DNA from: Halomonas sp.
GTDB lineage: Bacteria > Pseudomonadota > Gammaproteobacteria > Pseudomonadales > Halomonadaceae
Reading direction: 5' to 3'
Length of the DNA: 64,000 nt
NCBI RefSeq assembly: GCF_029263665.1
Contig: NZ_JAJUFQ010000005.1
Location: 62,001-126,000 of the forward strand
The translations under genes and the position numbers were made by a program. This document shows, piece by piece, positions 35,348 to 43,510 of the stretch. The notes under the pieces are model-generated. The model did not search any database, was not told where the DNA came from, and saw nothing but the letters and a program-made list of their open reading frames with translations. Each line of letters opens with the position of its first letter. Position 1 is the stretch's first letter.

Positions 35348-36247
35348 TCACAGCGAGGCCGATGATGGGGCAAAAGTGGCTGTCAACACGGCGACCATGG
35401 CCTGAGCCGCGATGGACAGTTCCTGGCGGTTCCAGGTAATGACACCGACTGCGCGTTCGATCACCGGAGCTGTAAGTGGACGGCAAACAGCGCCTATTTC
35501 CTGCATCTGGTTGATACATAAAGAAGGTACGGCGCTGACGCCCAGGCCGCTGGCGACCATGCGTCCGACACTGGCTAACTGGTGAGTTTCAAAGGCAACA
35601 CGGAGGGTTCCCTGACGAGGGCCAAGTTGCTGCTCCAGCAGGCGGCGTACCATCGATGGTCGCTGAAGGGCTATAAAGTCCCAGCTCATCAAGGTGTCCC
35701 AATCGAGACTGTCGTGTTGAACCAAGGGGGAATCAGGAGGCACTACGGCGACAAAACGGTCATGGAACAGGGGAGTGAAGTCGAGGTTGTCCGTTGCTTC
35801 GGGTTCGAAGGCAATGCCCAGTTCGACTCTCCGCTGTCGCACCATATCAATGACCTGCTCGTTGATGACGTCATGCACAGTGATGTTGATTCGTGGATAT
35901 TGACGACGAAAGGCCATGAGTGCAGAAGGTAACAGGTTGCCGGCAAAGGATGGCATGGCAGCCAGGGACAGGCGTCCTAGCTGCAGGGTGAAGCGCTGGC
36001 GGAGCATTTCCTCTGCATTATCCCAGTCAGCTAGAAGGCGTTTGGCCAGGGGAACCAGAGATTCGCCTTCAGGGGTCAACTTGACGCGTCGAGTCGTGCG
36101 AATCAGTAGGCGACCGCCTAGGCTTTCTTCCAGGCCCTTGATTGCCAGGCTCAGTGCTGGTTGGGAAAGATGCAATTCACTGCATGCCTGCGTAAAGCTC
36201 AGCGTACGGGCGACTGCCAGGAAGGCTCGGAGTTGCTTTACCGTCAT
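35348..36247 (-). CDS. LysR-family regulator divergent from scoAB
   Basis: This 299-residue regulator has the LysR helix-turn-helix at the very N-terminus (LRAFLAVARTLSFTQACSEL and QPALSLAIKGLEESLGGRLL) and a CysB/CbnR-like effector domain (about 90-295). It is transcribed away from the 3-oxoacid CoA-transferase genes with a 238-base AT-rich gap between, the classic arrangement in which a LysR protein controls the divergent operon. The tandem 15-bp repeats in that gap may be its operator. The effector is unknown; a ketone body or CoA ester is a guess. Confidence 0.9.
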   Translation of the reverse strand: MTVKQLRAFLAVARTLSFTQACSELHLSQPALSLAIKGLEESLGGRLLIRTTRRVKLTPEGESLVPLAKRLLADWDNAEEMLRQRFTLQLGRLSLAAMPSFAGNLLPSALMAFRRQYPRINITVHDVINEQVIDMVRQRRVELGIAFEPEATDNLDFTPLFHDRFVAVVPPDSPLVQHDSLDWDTLMSWDFIALQRPSMVRRLLEQQLGPRQGTLRVAFETHQLASVGRMVASGLGVSAVPSLCINQMQEIGAVCRPLTAPVIERAVGVITWNRQELSIAAQAMVAVLTATFAPSSASL

Positions 36248-36405
36248 GAAATGCGACCAAGGTCAAATTTATAGGAAAATACGAATAATCAATAAGAAAA
36301 ACAAACTTCACAAATATATCAGAGCGGGCAACACTGAGCCTATTGCGCAGGAGCCAGGAACGAAAGTGCCAGCCTTCGTTAAATAAAGCGGGCACGAGAA
36401 CGATT

Positions 36406-36441
36406 CATACTAGATAGAACACGACCCATACTAGATAGAAC
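36406..36441 (+). promoter_or_regulatory. Two 15-bp direct repeats, 21 bp apart, in the scoA promoter
   Basis: CATACTAGATAGAAC is present exactly at 36406-36420 and 36427-36441. The 21-base period places both on the same face of the helix. A partial echo (GGAACACGAAC) follows. The repeats lie 45-80 bases upstream of scoA in the gap shared with the LysR gene and contain a T-N11-A pattern, so an operator is likely. Confidence 0.6.
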
Positions 36442-36485
36442 GTTGGAACACGAACGTTACCTTACCTATACATGAGAGGCGCCAC

Positions 36486-37187
36486 ATGGCCGGATTCGAC
36501 AAACGCGTATATTCCTACGAAGAAGCGATGGATGGCATTGAAAATGGCATGACGGTCCTTGCCGGGGGGTTTGGCCTGTGTGGCATCCCAGAGAACCTGA
36601 TTGCTGAAATCAAGCGTCGCCAGGTCAATGACCTGACGGTTGTCTCCAATAATTGTGGTGTTGACGGGTTCGGCCTGGGCATCTTGCTGGAGGATCGTCA
36701 GATCAGTCGCATCATTGCCTCCTATGTGGGTGAGAACGCACTGTTCGAACGCCAGATGCTCGACGGCGAGATTGATGTTCAACTGACCCCACAGGGAACG
36801 TTGGCGGAAAAGATGCGTGCAGGAGGGGCTGGCATTCCGGCGTTCTACACGGCGACCGGGTACGGCACACCTATCGGCGAAGGCAAGGAAGTACGTGAGT
36901 TCGATGGCCGGCACTACATCCTCGAAGAAGCGATAAAGGGTGACTTTGCCATCGTGAAGGGCTGGAAGGCGGATCACTTCGGCAATGTGATCTATCGCAA
37001 GACGGCACAGAACTTTAACCCGCTGGCGGCGACGGCTGGACGTATCACCGTGGTGGAGGTGGAAGAGATTGTCGAGCCGGGTGAGCTTGATCCGGCGCAG
37101 ATTCATACCCCCGGCATCTATGTTGACCGCATCATCCAGGGGACCTTCGAGAAGCGTATCGAGAAGCGCACTGTGCGCGAGAGCTGA
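36486..37187 (+). CDS. scoA: 3-oxoacid CoA-transferase subunit A
   Basis: This 233-residue alpha subunit of a family I CoA-transferase moves CoA from succinyl-CoA to acetoacetate (SCOT type) or from acetyl-CoA (AtoD type). It starts [15 protein letters not shown] and carries the glycine-rich [13 protein letters not shown] near residue 26 and the later [17 protein letters not shown]. The Y-S-Y-E and [18 protein letters not shown] patterns are closest to succinyl-CoA types. The beta subunit follows after 57 bases. The pair would feed acetoacetate into the TCA cycle, consistent with the nearby 3-hydroxybutyrate dehydrogenase. Confidence 0.93.
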   Translation: MAGFDKRVYSYEEAMDGIENGMTVLAGGFGLCGIPENLIAEIKRRQVNDLTVVSNNCGVDGFGLGILLEDRQISRIIASYVGENALFERQMLDGEIDVQLTPQGTLAEKMRAGGAGIPAFYTATGYGTPIGEGKEVREFDGRHYILEEAIKGDFAIVKGWKADHFGNVIYRKTAQNFNPLAATAGRITVVEVEEIVEPGELDPAQIHTPGIYVDRIIQGTFEKRIEKRTVRES

Positions 37188-37244
37188 AACGTCGCTCCCA
37201 TGAATCAGCGAATGTCTCCAACGGATAATCAATGAGGTAACAAG

Positions 37245-37901
37245 ATGGCTCTCACTCGTGAACAAATGGCCCAGCGTGTGGCGCGTGAGCTCGAAGACGG
37301 CTTCTATGTGAACTTGGGGATCGGTATCCCGACCCTGGTTGCCAACTACATACCCGAAGGCATGGATGTCATGCTGCAATCGGAGAATGGCCTGCTTGGT
37401 ATGGGGCAGTTTCCTGCAGAGGATGAAGTCGACCCTGACATGATCAATGCGGGCAAGCAGACAGTCACTGCTCGTGCTGGCGCGGCGATCTTTTCGTCCG
37501 CTGAGTCCTTTGCCATGATTCGCGGTGGTCATGTCGATCTGACCGTGTTGGGTGCCTTTGAAGTGGATGTCGAGGGTAATATCGCCTCCTGGATGATCCC
37601 CGGGAAGCTGATCAAGGGCATGGGCGGTGCCATGGATCTGGTAGCCGGTGCCGATAACATCATTGTCACCATGACGCATGCTTCCAAGGATGGCGAGTCT
37701 AAGCTTCTGGAGCAGTGTTCCCTGCCTCTGACAGGTGCTGGCTGTATCAAGCGCGTACTGACTGACCTGGCATATCTTGAGATCGACAACGGCGCCTTCA
37801 TCCTGAAGGAACGGGCCCCGGGTGTCAGTGTCGAGGAAATCAAGGAAAAGACGGCCGGAAAGTTGGTTGTTCCCGATGATGTCCCGGAAATGACTTTCTG
37901 A
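37245..37901 (+). CDS. scoB: 3-oxoacid CoA-transferase subunit B
   Basis: This 218-residue beta subunit carries the catalytic glutamate in MLQSENGLLGMG near residue 47, within the S-E-N-G motif of family I CoA-transferases, and the N-terminal GFYVNLGIGIPTLVANY. It pairs with the upstream alpha subunit. GAGGTAAC precedes the ATG. A perfect 18-bp terminator hairpin lies about 60 bases after the stop and ends the operon. Confidence 0.94.
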   Translation: MALTREQMAQRVARELEDGFYVNLGIGIPTLVANYIPEGMDVMLQSENGLLGMGQFPAEDEVDPDMINAGKQTVTARAGAAIFSSAESFAMIRGGHVDLTVLGAFEVDVEGNIASWMIPGKLIKGMGGAMDLVAGADNIIVTMTHASKDGESKLLEQCSLPLTGAGCIKRVLTDLAYLEIDNGAFILKERAPGVSVEEIKEKTAGKLVVPDDVPEMTF

Positions 37902-37962
37902 GGATTCCTTTGCGCAACCCCGGCAGTCATTCTTTCCGCGGGGTGTGGCAACGCTATCATCT

Positions 37963-38002
37963 GTCACCAGAACGGCCCGTATCTACGGGCCGTTCTGGTG
38001 AC
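37963..38002. terminator. Long perfect hairpin after scoB
   Basis: GTCACCAGAACGGCCCGT and its exact complement enclose ATCT, giving an 18-bp stem between scoB (plus) and the DUF1338-like gene (minus). There is no T-run, but stem stability suggests a terminator usable from both sides. Confidence 0.75.
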
Positions 38003-38122
38003 TGCGGGGGCAATGCATCAAGGGTGGTCAAACACCCTGGGCCTGTCGATTTTATGACCATCTTGAGACGAAGCCAGTGACGATGCCCATCGCGGTCTAT
38101 TTCAATTGCATGATGCACAGCC

Positions 38123-38145
38123 TTATCCACAGAAACTGTGGATGA
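38123..38145. promoter_or_regulatory. Inverted pair of DnaA-box-like sites
   Basis: TTATCCACA (a perfect DnaA box) at 38123-38131 is followed on the other strand by TCATCCACA (one mismatch) at 38145-38137. The cores TCCACAG-AAA-CTGTGGA form a perfect inverted repeat. It lies just past the 3' end of the DUF1338-like gene and away from any replication gene. Confidence 0.45.
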
Positions 38146-38181
38146 ATGGCGACAAAGGAAAAATGAAAGAAGCGAGGATAG

Positions 38182-38943
38182 CTAGAAGATTTCGCACAGT
38201 GCATGAGGCGGCAATAGAAGCTCGGCACTGCGTTCCTGTCCTGCACCGAGCTGTTTCTGGATCAGCGCCAGCCCACCCAGAGGAACCCGGTGTTCATCCC
38301 CAGCAGCAAAAGGCAAGAGCTGTGAACAGGTAGGATAGAAACGTTGCTCGATCAGGGCAGAGACCGGAAAGATGTGATCGACTTGGCTGGTGGCGGTCAG
38401 GCCATGTTCCTGCAACATAATGTCGAGCTCATTGAGTGAGCGGCTCAAGCGCTGGCAATCGAAACCCGCATGGTGGACTCGTGGTCCGACGATGGATAGC
38501 CAGGCCGCAAGAGGATGGGCTCTGGTCAGCAGTTGATAGGTGTTCCAGTCAGGCATGGGCCAGGGGCGCATGGCACCAGGTTGATAGGTGATGGTATCCG
38601 AACCATCCTGCTGGACCAGGTTCAGCAGAGCCTCTCGCGCCTGGCGGGGAAGGCTGGTTGCCTGCAGTTCCACCAGAATCAGCCAAGGACCATCGCCGTG
38701 TGGCGCCAGCAATGCCACCAGCAAGCCGCAGTCGGCCATGGCATAGCGGTGTATGTCCTGATACCCCCTTTCTGTGAACAGAGGCAACATGCTGGCCATG
38801 CTCCAGGGCGATTGGCTGAGGGTGACAAGCGTGAAGTATTCTACCGGCGAGCTGGTTGGCCAGAGGCGCAAGGCCCCAATGTCGGGGTGCAGGTGGACAT
38901 AGTCCAACCATAACTGCTGGGCGACCTGATGTTCTTCACTCAT
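38182..38943 (-). CDS. Divergent DUF1338-like protein, metal ligands apparently lost
   Basis: This 253-residue protein starts with QQLWLDYVHLHPDIGAL and later has RVHHAGFDCQRLSRSLNEL and FAAGDEHRVPLGGLALIQ. By eye this follows DUF1338 (VOC-superfamily, HglS/YdcJ-type 2-oxoacid dioxygenases), where the order is an N-terminal L-W-x-D-Y, a D-H-V-A-F-R-T metal site, an N-H-F-T-V metal site and a final Y-Y-E-F-A site. Here the first histidine aligns with Tyr (VEYFTLVT) and the last glutamate region is not conserved; only the middle His is kept. It may be a non-catalytic or altered member. The homology call itself is moderate. Confidence 0.5.
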   Translation of the reverse strand: MSEEHQVAQQLWLDYVHLHPDIGALRLWPTSSPVEYFTLVTLSQSPWSMASMLPLFTERGYQDIHRYAMADCGLLVALLAPHGDGPWLILVELQATSLPRQAREALLNLVQQDGSDTITYQPGAMRPWPMPDWNTYQLLTRAHPLAAWLSIVGPRVHHAGFDCQRLSRSLNELDIMLQEHGLTATSQVDHIFPVSALIEQRFYPTCSQLLPFAAGDEHRVPLGGLALIQKQLGAGQERSAELLLPPHALCEIF

Positions 38944-39152
38944 TACCCGTTGTCCTTAGGTAGCATCCTGGCATCGCTTCTCGCTTTGTATGTGCCTTCG
39001 TCCTGGCTCTCTGCTCCCCCTGGATGAACGACTTGCCGGTGTTCTTCCTGGCAGAAAGTGAGTACTCGGGGATAGATGGAGGAAGTATAGGCGCCTTGGT
39101 CAAGGTGCATTCAACGGCATACCGACGCTGGCCTGATGAACATGAAAGAAAA

Positions 39153-39174
39153 CGGCCGCCTCAAAGGGCGGCCG
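39153..39174 (-). terminator. Terminator of the glutaredoxin gene
   Basis: On the minus strand CGGCCGCC pairs with GGCGGCCG around a 6-base loop and is followed by TTTTCTTTC. It lies 29 bases past the grxA stop. Confidence 0.88.
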
Positions 39175-39202
39175 CTTGCATGATGCGGTACGGAACGTTC
39201 GA

Positions 39203-39472
39203 TCAGGCGGTAGCGGTGATCAGCTCGTTGTCACGTACATACTGGTCGAATTCGGTGAAGCCACCGATATGCTGCTGGCCGACGAAAATCTGCGGCACAG
39301 TGGTCACCGGTTTGCCGATGGTCTTTTCCATATCGGCCTTGGTAATACCTTCAGCATGGATATCCACGTAACGATAGCCTTCGATGCTGCCGGCCGCTTG
39401 CAGGTTTTCGGCAAGGTCCTTGGCGCGGACACAGAAAGGGCAACCGGGACGGCCGAAGATAACAACAAACAT
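39203..39472 (-). CDS. grxA: Glutaredoxin 1-type protein
   Basis: This 89-residue glutaredoxin has the active site CPFC (near residues 11-14) and the sequence HAEGITKADMEKTIGKPVTTVPQIF followed by QQHIGGFTEF, close to E. coli GrxA. It reduces disulfides such as that of ribonucleotide reductase using glutathione. The ATG at 39472, with AAGGAG seven bases upstream, gives the family length; the frame is open further upstream without support. It is a single-gene unit with its own terminator. Confidence 0.94.
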   Translation of the reverse strand: MFVVIFGRPGCPFCVRAKDLAENLQAAGSIEGYRYVDIHAEGITKADMEKTIGKPVTTVPQIFVGQQHIGGFTEFDQYVRDNELITATA

Positions 39473-39606
39473 TAAGGGCTCCTTGCATGCCAGGATGCAT
39501 AGATAAAAGAATGCATGAAAAGGGAAGAATTTAGAATCAGGGCATTTTGACCGATTCCTGGGGTCAAGGCCAATAGTTCGTCTTGGCATGCCCTGATGAG
39601 TGCTGA

Positions 39607-40431
39607 CTATCGATCATCATCGAGCTCACCGGCATCGGCCCGGCGCAGCAGTTCACGCAGGTCATCGTAGATGTGAGGGCTGCTGACCAGCAGATTCTCG
39701 CCATAGAGTTCTTCAGGGATGCCTTCAGGGCAATGATACAGGTGACCTGTGCGAGCGCCTGCTTCGTGGGCGATCAGGCGTCCTGCTGCAAAGTCCCAGG
39801 GAGAGACACTTTCGTAATAGGCATCCATGCGACCGCAGGCGACATCGCACAAGTCGAGAGCTGCCGAGCCGTTGCGACGGACATCGCGGCAATGGCTGAG
39901 TACTGCTGTCAGACGGCGCATCAATGGAATGCGGCTGTCCCGGCGATAGGGAAAGCCGGTGGCAATCAGGCTGGCATCCAGCTCCCTTGCCGAACTGGCG
40001 GAAAGTGCGTTGCCGTTGAGATAGGCTCCCTTGCCACGGATGGCGGTAAAGGTTTCTTCGAGAAAGGGGGCATGGACCACACCCAGTTGAATGACACCAT
40101 CTCGTGCGTAGGCAATGGAGACCGCGACATGACGTAGTCCATGGGCGAAGTTAACGGTGCCATCGATGGGGTCAACAACCCACAGTGCGCCTTCCTGTTC
40201 AAGAACGTCACGCTCAGGAGACAGCTCCTCGCTGAGGCGCTTTTCGCCAGGGAAGGCCTCCTCAAGACGCTGGCTGATCATGGTATCCACTGCTACGTCA
40301 GTGGTCGTCACCAGTTCCTGGCCATTTTTCAGGCTTTTTTCGAGAGCATTCGATTCGCGCGCTTCCAGAATCATGCGGCCTGCGCTTTGGGCGATATCGA
40401 GTGCAATGTCGAGGTATTGCTCAGGGGACAT
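39607..40431 (-). CDS. suhB: Inositol-1-monophosphatase family protein
   Basis: This 274-residue protein has the lithium-sensitive phosphatase motifs: the metal-binding ELSPERD region (about 69-75), WVVDPIDGTVNFAHG near residue 84, and SPWDFAAGRLIAHEAGA near 210. The family hydrolyses inositol monophosphates; in gammaproteobacteria SuhB also joins the rRNA antitermination complex. Length fits SuhB. It is divergent from the 3-hydroxybutyrate dehydrogenase gene. The usual close neighbours of suhB (secDF, trmJ) are not here, so it could be a paralogue. Confidence 0.85.
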   Translation of the reverse strand: MSPEQYLDIALDIAQSAGRMILEARESNALEKSLKNGQELVTTTDVAVDTMISQRLEEAFPGEKRLSEELSPERDVLEQEGALWVVDPIDGTVNFAHGLRHVAVSIAYARDGVIQLGVVHAPFLEETFTAIRGKGAYLNGNALSASSARELDASLIATGFPYRRDSRIPLMRRLTAVLSHCRDVRRNGSAALDLCDVACGRMDAYYESVSPWDFAAGRLIAHEAGARTGHLYHCPEGIPEELYGENLLVSSPHIYDDLRELLRRADAGELDDDR

Positions 40432-40622
40432 GGAAACTCCAGCAAAAGGGATGGTGATAAAAGGATGCTAGCATCCTGTGGGTTTTGATGCTGTGCCGCA
40501 ATAAAAAGATCATCCTTTCGACCTCTGGTGCCGCGGCGCAGCATTGCCTATGCTGGAGCTTCATGCCGTCATTCGCGGCAGTCATTCATCGCCTAGGATC
40601 ACCCATTGCCAAGGAGATAAGC

Positions 40623-41387
40623 ATGTCAGCTGCCACTCCCAGAGTTGCCATTGTCACAGGTACCAGCAGCGGTATCGGAGCCGCCGTTGTGGCTCATCTG
40701 TGTGAGCAGGGCCATCAAGTGCTGGCCGTGGATTTCAATCCGGACGGCCAGGCGGTGGCAGAGGCGGTTGGAGCGGTGTTCCACCAAGCAGATCTGACCA
40801 AGGCCGATGCCTGCCGTGCTGCTGTCGAGGATGCCATGAGCCGTTTCGGTCGTGTCGATATCCTGGTCAATAATGCCGGCATTCAGCATGTTGCGCCGAT
40901 CGAGGAATTCCCAGAGGACAAGTGGCGTCAGATCATTGACCTGATGCTGACGGCACCATTTTTGCTGACTCAGGCGGTATGGCCCTCCATGCGTGAAAAC
41001 GGCTGGGGCCGTATCATCAATATTGCTTCCGTGCATGCTCAGGTCGCGTCTCCGGGCAAGGCGGCTTATGTCAGTGCCAAGCATGGCATGATCGGCCTGA
41101 CCAAGACGGCAGCGCTGGAAGGAGGTCCTCAGGGCATCACGGCCAATGCCATTTGCCCGGCCTATGTAAAGACGCCGCTGGTGGACAACCAGATAGCGGA
41201 CCAGGCCAAGTTGCATGGCATGCCCGAACAGCAGGTCATTGAGCAGATCATGCTTAAGAATGCGGCAGTGAAACGCTTGATCGATCCCGCTGAAGTTGCC
41301 GGGATGGTTGGCTATCTGGCGTCGGATGCCGCCGGTGCCGTGACGGGGGCCAGCTGGAATATCGATCTGGGCTGGACTGCTCAGTAA
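40623..41387 (+). CDS. bdhA: 3-hydroxybutyrate dehydrogenase
   Basis: This 254-residue short-chain dehydrogenase has the NAD-binding TGTSSGIGAAV near residue 12, NNAGIQHVAPIEEF near 87, catalytic S in NIASVHAQVAS near 138, and Y/K in KAAYVSAKHGMIG near 152. The NAGIQHVAPIEEFP and AICPAYVKTPLV stretches are specific for D-3-hydroxybutyrate dehydrogenases, which oxidise 3-hydroxybutyrate to acetoacetate. The ATG at 40623 has AAGGAG upstream. Together with scoAB 3 kb away it would complete use of 3-hydroxybutyrate from polyhydroxybutyrate stores or outside. Confidence 0.92.
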   Translation: MSAATPRVAIVTGTSSGIGAAVVAHLCEQGHQVLAVDFNPDGQAVAEAVGAVFHQADLTKADACRAAVEDAMSRFGRVDILVNNAGIQHVAPIEEFPEDKWRQIIDLMLTAPFLLTQAVWPSMRENGWGRIINIASVHAQVASPGKAAYVSAKHGMIGLTKTAALEGGPQGITANAICPAYVKTPLVDNQIADQAKLHGMPEQQVIEQIMLKNAAVKRLIDPAEVAGMVGYLASDAAGAVTGASWNIDLGWTAQ

Positions 41388-41462
41388 CGATAGTGACGAT
41401 CTACATGCTGGCAAACTTGAGCCTCCTCCGATGTTTGCCAGCATGCCTCTGTGTTTTCTTGA

Positions 41463-42002
41463 TCAGCGGCGAACGGGACGTTTTTGCAGTTTGCGTTGCA
41501 GGGTACGTCGATGCATGCCCAGGGCCCGTGCGGTGGCCGAAATGTTGCCGTCATGTTCCTGCAGAACTTTCTGGATGTGTTCCCACGTCAACCGATTGAT
41601 GGAGGGAGGGTTGTCGGCGACCTCCGTTTCCGGGTTGGCTTCGGTATTGCTGAGGGCGGCAAGGACTTCGTCGGCATCCACCGGTTTGCACAGATAGTTG
41701 ACGGCGCCTAGCTTGATGGCCTCCACGGCGGTGGCAATGCTCGAGTAGCCTGTCAGCACGACAATGCGGCAATCCGGCACCACTTCGAGCAATTCCGGCA
41801 GCAGTTTCAGCCCTGACTCGTTTTCCAGCTTGAGATCCAGAGTGGCGATGGTGGGCTGGTGGCGTCGGGCGGCTTCAAGGGCCTGAGTGCCATCGTGAGC
41901 CACTTCTACTTCATGGCCACGGCGCTGCATGGCACGCTCCAGCACATGGCAGAACATATCATCATCATCGATGATCAAAAGCCGGTGAGCTGATTCTTGC
42001 AT
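41463..42002 (-). CDS. RegA/PrrA-type response regulator
   Basis: This 179-residue regulator has a receiver domain with acidic pocket IDDDD (about 11-15), phosphoacceptor D56 in ATLDLKLE, and K106 in YLCKPVDADEV. A short linker leads to a Fis-type helix-turn-helix (GNISATARALGMHRRTLQRKL) at the C-terminus. The order LTGYSSIATAVEAIKLGA is that of RegA, PrrA, ActR and RoxR, which activate aerobic and anaerobic energy genes, including terminal oxidases, in response to redox. It follows its kinase gene by 41 bases on the same strand. Confidence 0.93.
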   Translation of the reverse strand: MQESAHRLLIIDDDDMFCHVLERAMQRRGHEVEVAHDGTQALEAARRHQPTIATLDLKLENESGLKLLPELLEVVPDCRIVVLTGYSSIATAVEAIKLGAVNYLCKPVDADEVLAALSNTEANPETEVADNPPSINRLTWEHIQKVLQEHDGNISATARALGMHRRTLQRKLQKRPVRR

Positions 42003-42043
42003 GATGTCCTCTCTGTCTTTCCAAGGGAGCCAGGATGAGGCTC

Positions 42044-43303
42044 TCAGCCACAGCGGGGCAAGGTGACTTCAGTGAGTGTGCCCCCATCGGGGTGGTTGTA
42101 CAGGCTGACGCCGCCACCAAAGCGGTTGATGGTGGCATGGGTCAGAAACAAACCAATGCCAAGCCCTTTACTCTTGGTTGAAACGAAGGTTTCACCAAGC
42201 TGGTCAGCAATGGCCATGGGAATGCCTGGGCCATGGTCGCGAATATCGATGATGACCAGGTCCGTGGTCCAGTCCAGGCGAATTTCGATGTGATCTGGCT
42301 TGGCGTCCGCTGCATTGTTGAGCAGGTTGGTCAATGCCTGGTTGAGGGTTGCATCGACCATGAGCTTGGGTTGGCCGCGTCGTTTGGTGGCCTCGAAGCG
42401 GTGGGTGACATCTGGACGCAAGACCAGCCAACGGCTGATCACTGCCTTGAGCCACGCCTCGGCATCATGAACTTCGGGTTCCGCCATACGCCGTCGATCG
42501 GCGCTATCGACGAGATGGCGCAAACGTTCCTTGCAGGTGTCGACCTGCTGGCGCAGAAGCTGGATGTCCTCGAGCAAGGGATCATCGGGTTCGAGTTCCT
42601 GCTTCATCTCTGCCAGCACGACTGCCATGGTTGATAACGGTGTGCCCAGTTCATGCGCGGTACCTGCCGCCTGTGTGGCAACTGCCAGTACTTGCTCATT
42701 GCGCAGGGCTGCTTCCCGTGTGCGTGACAGTGCCTGGTCCCTGCTGCGCAAGGCATGCGCCATCTTGTAGATGAAGAAGGTGACCAGCCCGGCGGAAAGA
42801 AAGAAGTTCAGCCACATGCCAAGCACATGGAGATTGATGTTGGAAGCGTAGTGGGAACCAAGTTGAGGCACTGGATGGTAGATCACCATCAAGGCGCTGT
42901 AGGACGCCATGGCGGTCAGGGCAAGTATCCAGGCATGCAGCCAAGGCAGGGTGGCGGCGGCAATGGTGACAGGGACGAGGTAGTAGGTAATGAAGGGGTT
43001 GGTGGCCCCCCCGGTAAAGTAGAACAGCAGAGTCAGCCCAATCACATCCAGTAATAGATGGAGCAAATATTCATGATGGCTGACGTCCCGGGGGCGGCTC
43101 AGTCGCCACCAGGAGACAATGTTGATGATCCCCATTGCCACGATGACAGCAATGACGGCCGGCAGGTCGAGATTGAAATCAAGCAGCTCGATACCGACGA
43201 TGATGGCGATCAGGAACCCCGTCCAGGTGATGCCTCGGACAAAGGTCAGGCGTACCAGGTTGCGGTTGGGGGTGGAAAGCGGAAGCGGCAGGGCGGGTTG
43301 CAT
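42044..43303 (-). CDS. RegB/PrrB-type redox sensor histidine kinase
   Basis: This 419-residue kinase has six membrane helices (about 20-180) and the quinone-binding signature GGATNPF at 98-104. The phosphorylated H217 lies in AAGTAHELGTPLSTMA, and a C-terminal ATPase domain has N and G boxes (NLLNNAADA, IRDHGPGIP, SKGLGIGLFLTHA). Cys257 lies about 40 residues after the H-box, comparable to the redox-active cysteine of RegB. It should sense the quinone pool and phosphorylate the response regulator encoded next. AAGGAGAG precedes the ATG. Confidence 0.94.
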   Translation of the reverse strand: MQPALPLPLSTPNRNLVRLTFVRGITWTGFLIAIIVGIELLDFNLDLPAVIAVIVAMGIINIVSWWRLSRPRDVSHHEYLLHLLLDVIGLTLLFYFTGGATNPFITYYLVPVTIAAATLPWLHAWILALTAMASYSALMVIYHPVPQLGSHYASNINLHVLGMWLNFFLSAGLVTFFIYKMAHALRSRDQALSRTREAALRNEQVLAVATQAAGTAHELGTPLSTMAVVLAEMKQELEPDDPLLEDIQLLRQQVDTCKERLRHLVDSADRRRMAEPEVHDAEAWLKAVISRWLVLRPDVTHRFEATKRRGQPKLMVDATLNQALTNLLNNAADAKPDHIEIRLDWTTDLVIIDIRDHGPGIPMAIADQLGETFVSTKSKGLGIGLFLTHATINRFGGGVSLYNHPDGGTLTEVTLPRCG

Positions 43304-43422
43304 GGTCTCTCCTTGGCAGTGAAAGCATCATAACGCATGGCCGTTCACATCGCCGCTGGATTGCTATGTCAAAAGAGGCATATGGGAGAGGCATATTGTC
43401 GCTCATGTCAGGCTGCTATCAG

Positions 43423-43472
43423 AACACCCTCGACCCTCGGCAGTTGTCTGACTACCGAAGGTCGAGGGTGTT
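43423..43472. terminator. Terminator after the PhoD-like gene
   Basis: AACACCCTCGACC pairs with GGTCGAGGGTGTT, and the stem continues inside with CTCGG/CCGAA. It lies just past the minus-strand PhoD-like gene and before the kinase gene; T residues flank it on both sides. Confidence 0.8.
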
Positions 43473-43510
43473 TGCGTAGCGCTTGAGCCCAGAAATGTGC
43501 CGAACGCGAA

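Noticed and set aside
36462..37967. 501-codon minus-strand frame opposite scoA-scoB
   Set aside because: It spans two clear genes and their intergenic gap; the translation has no recognisable domain and is a shadow of the CoA-transferase genes.
43304..43510. Possible small gene between the sensor kinase and PhoD-like genes
   Set aside because: Only the terminator hairpin is seen; short frames there have no start signal.
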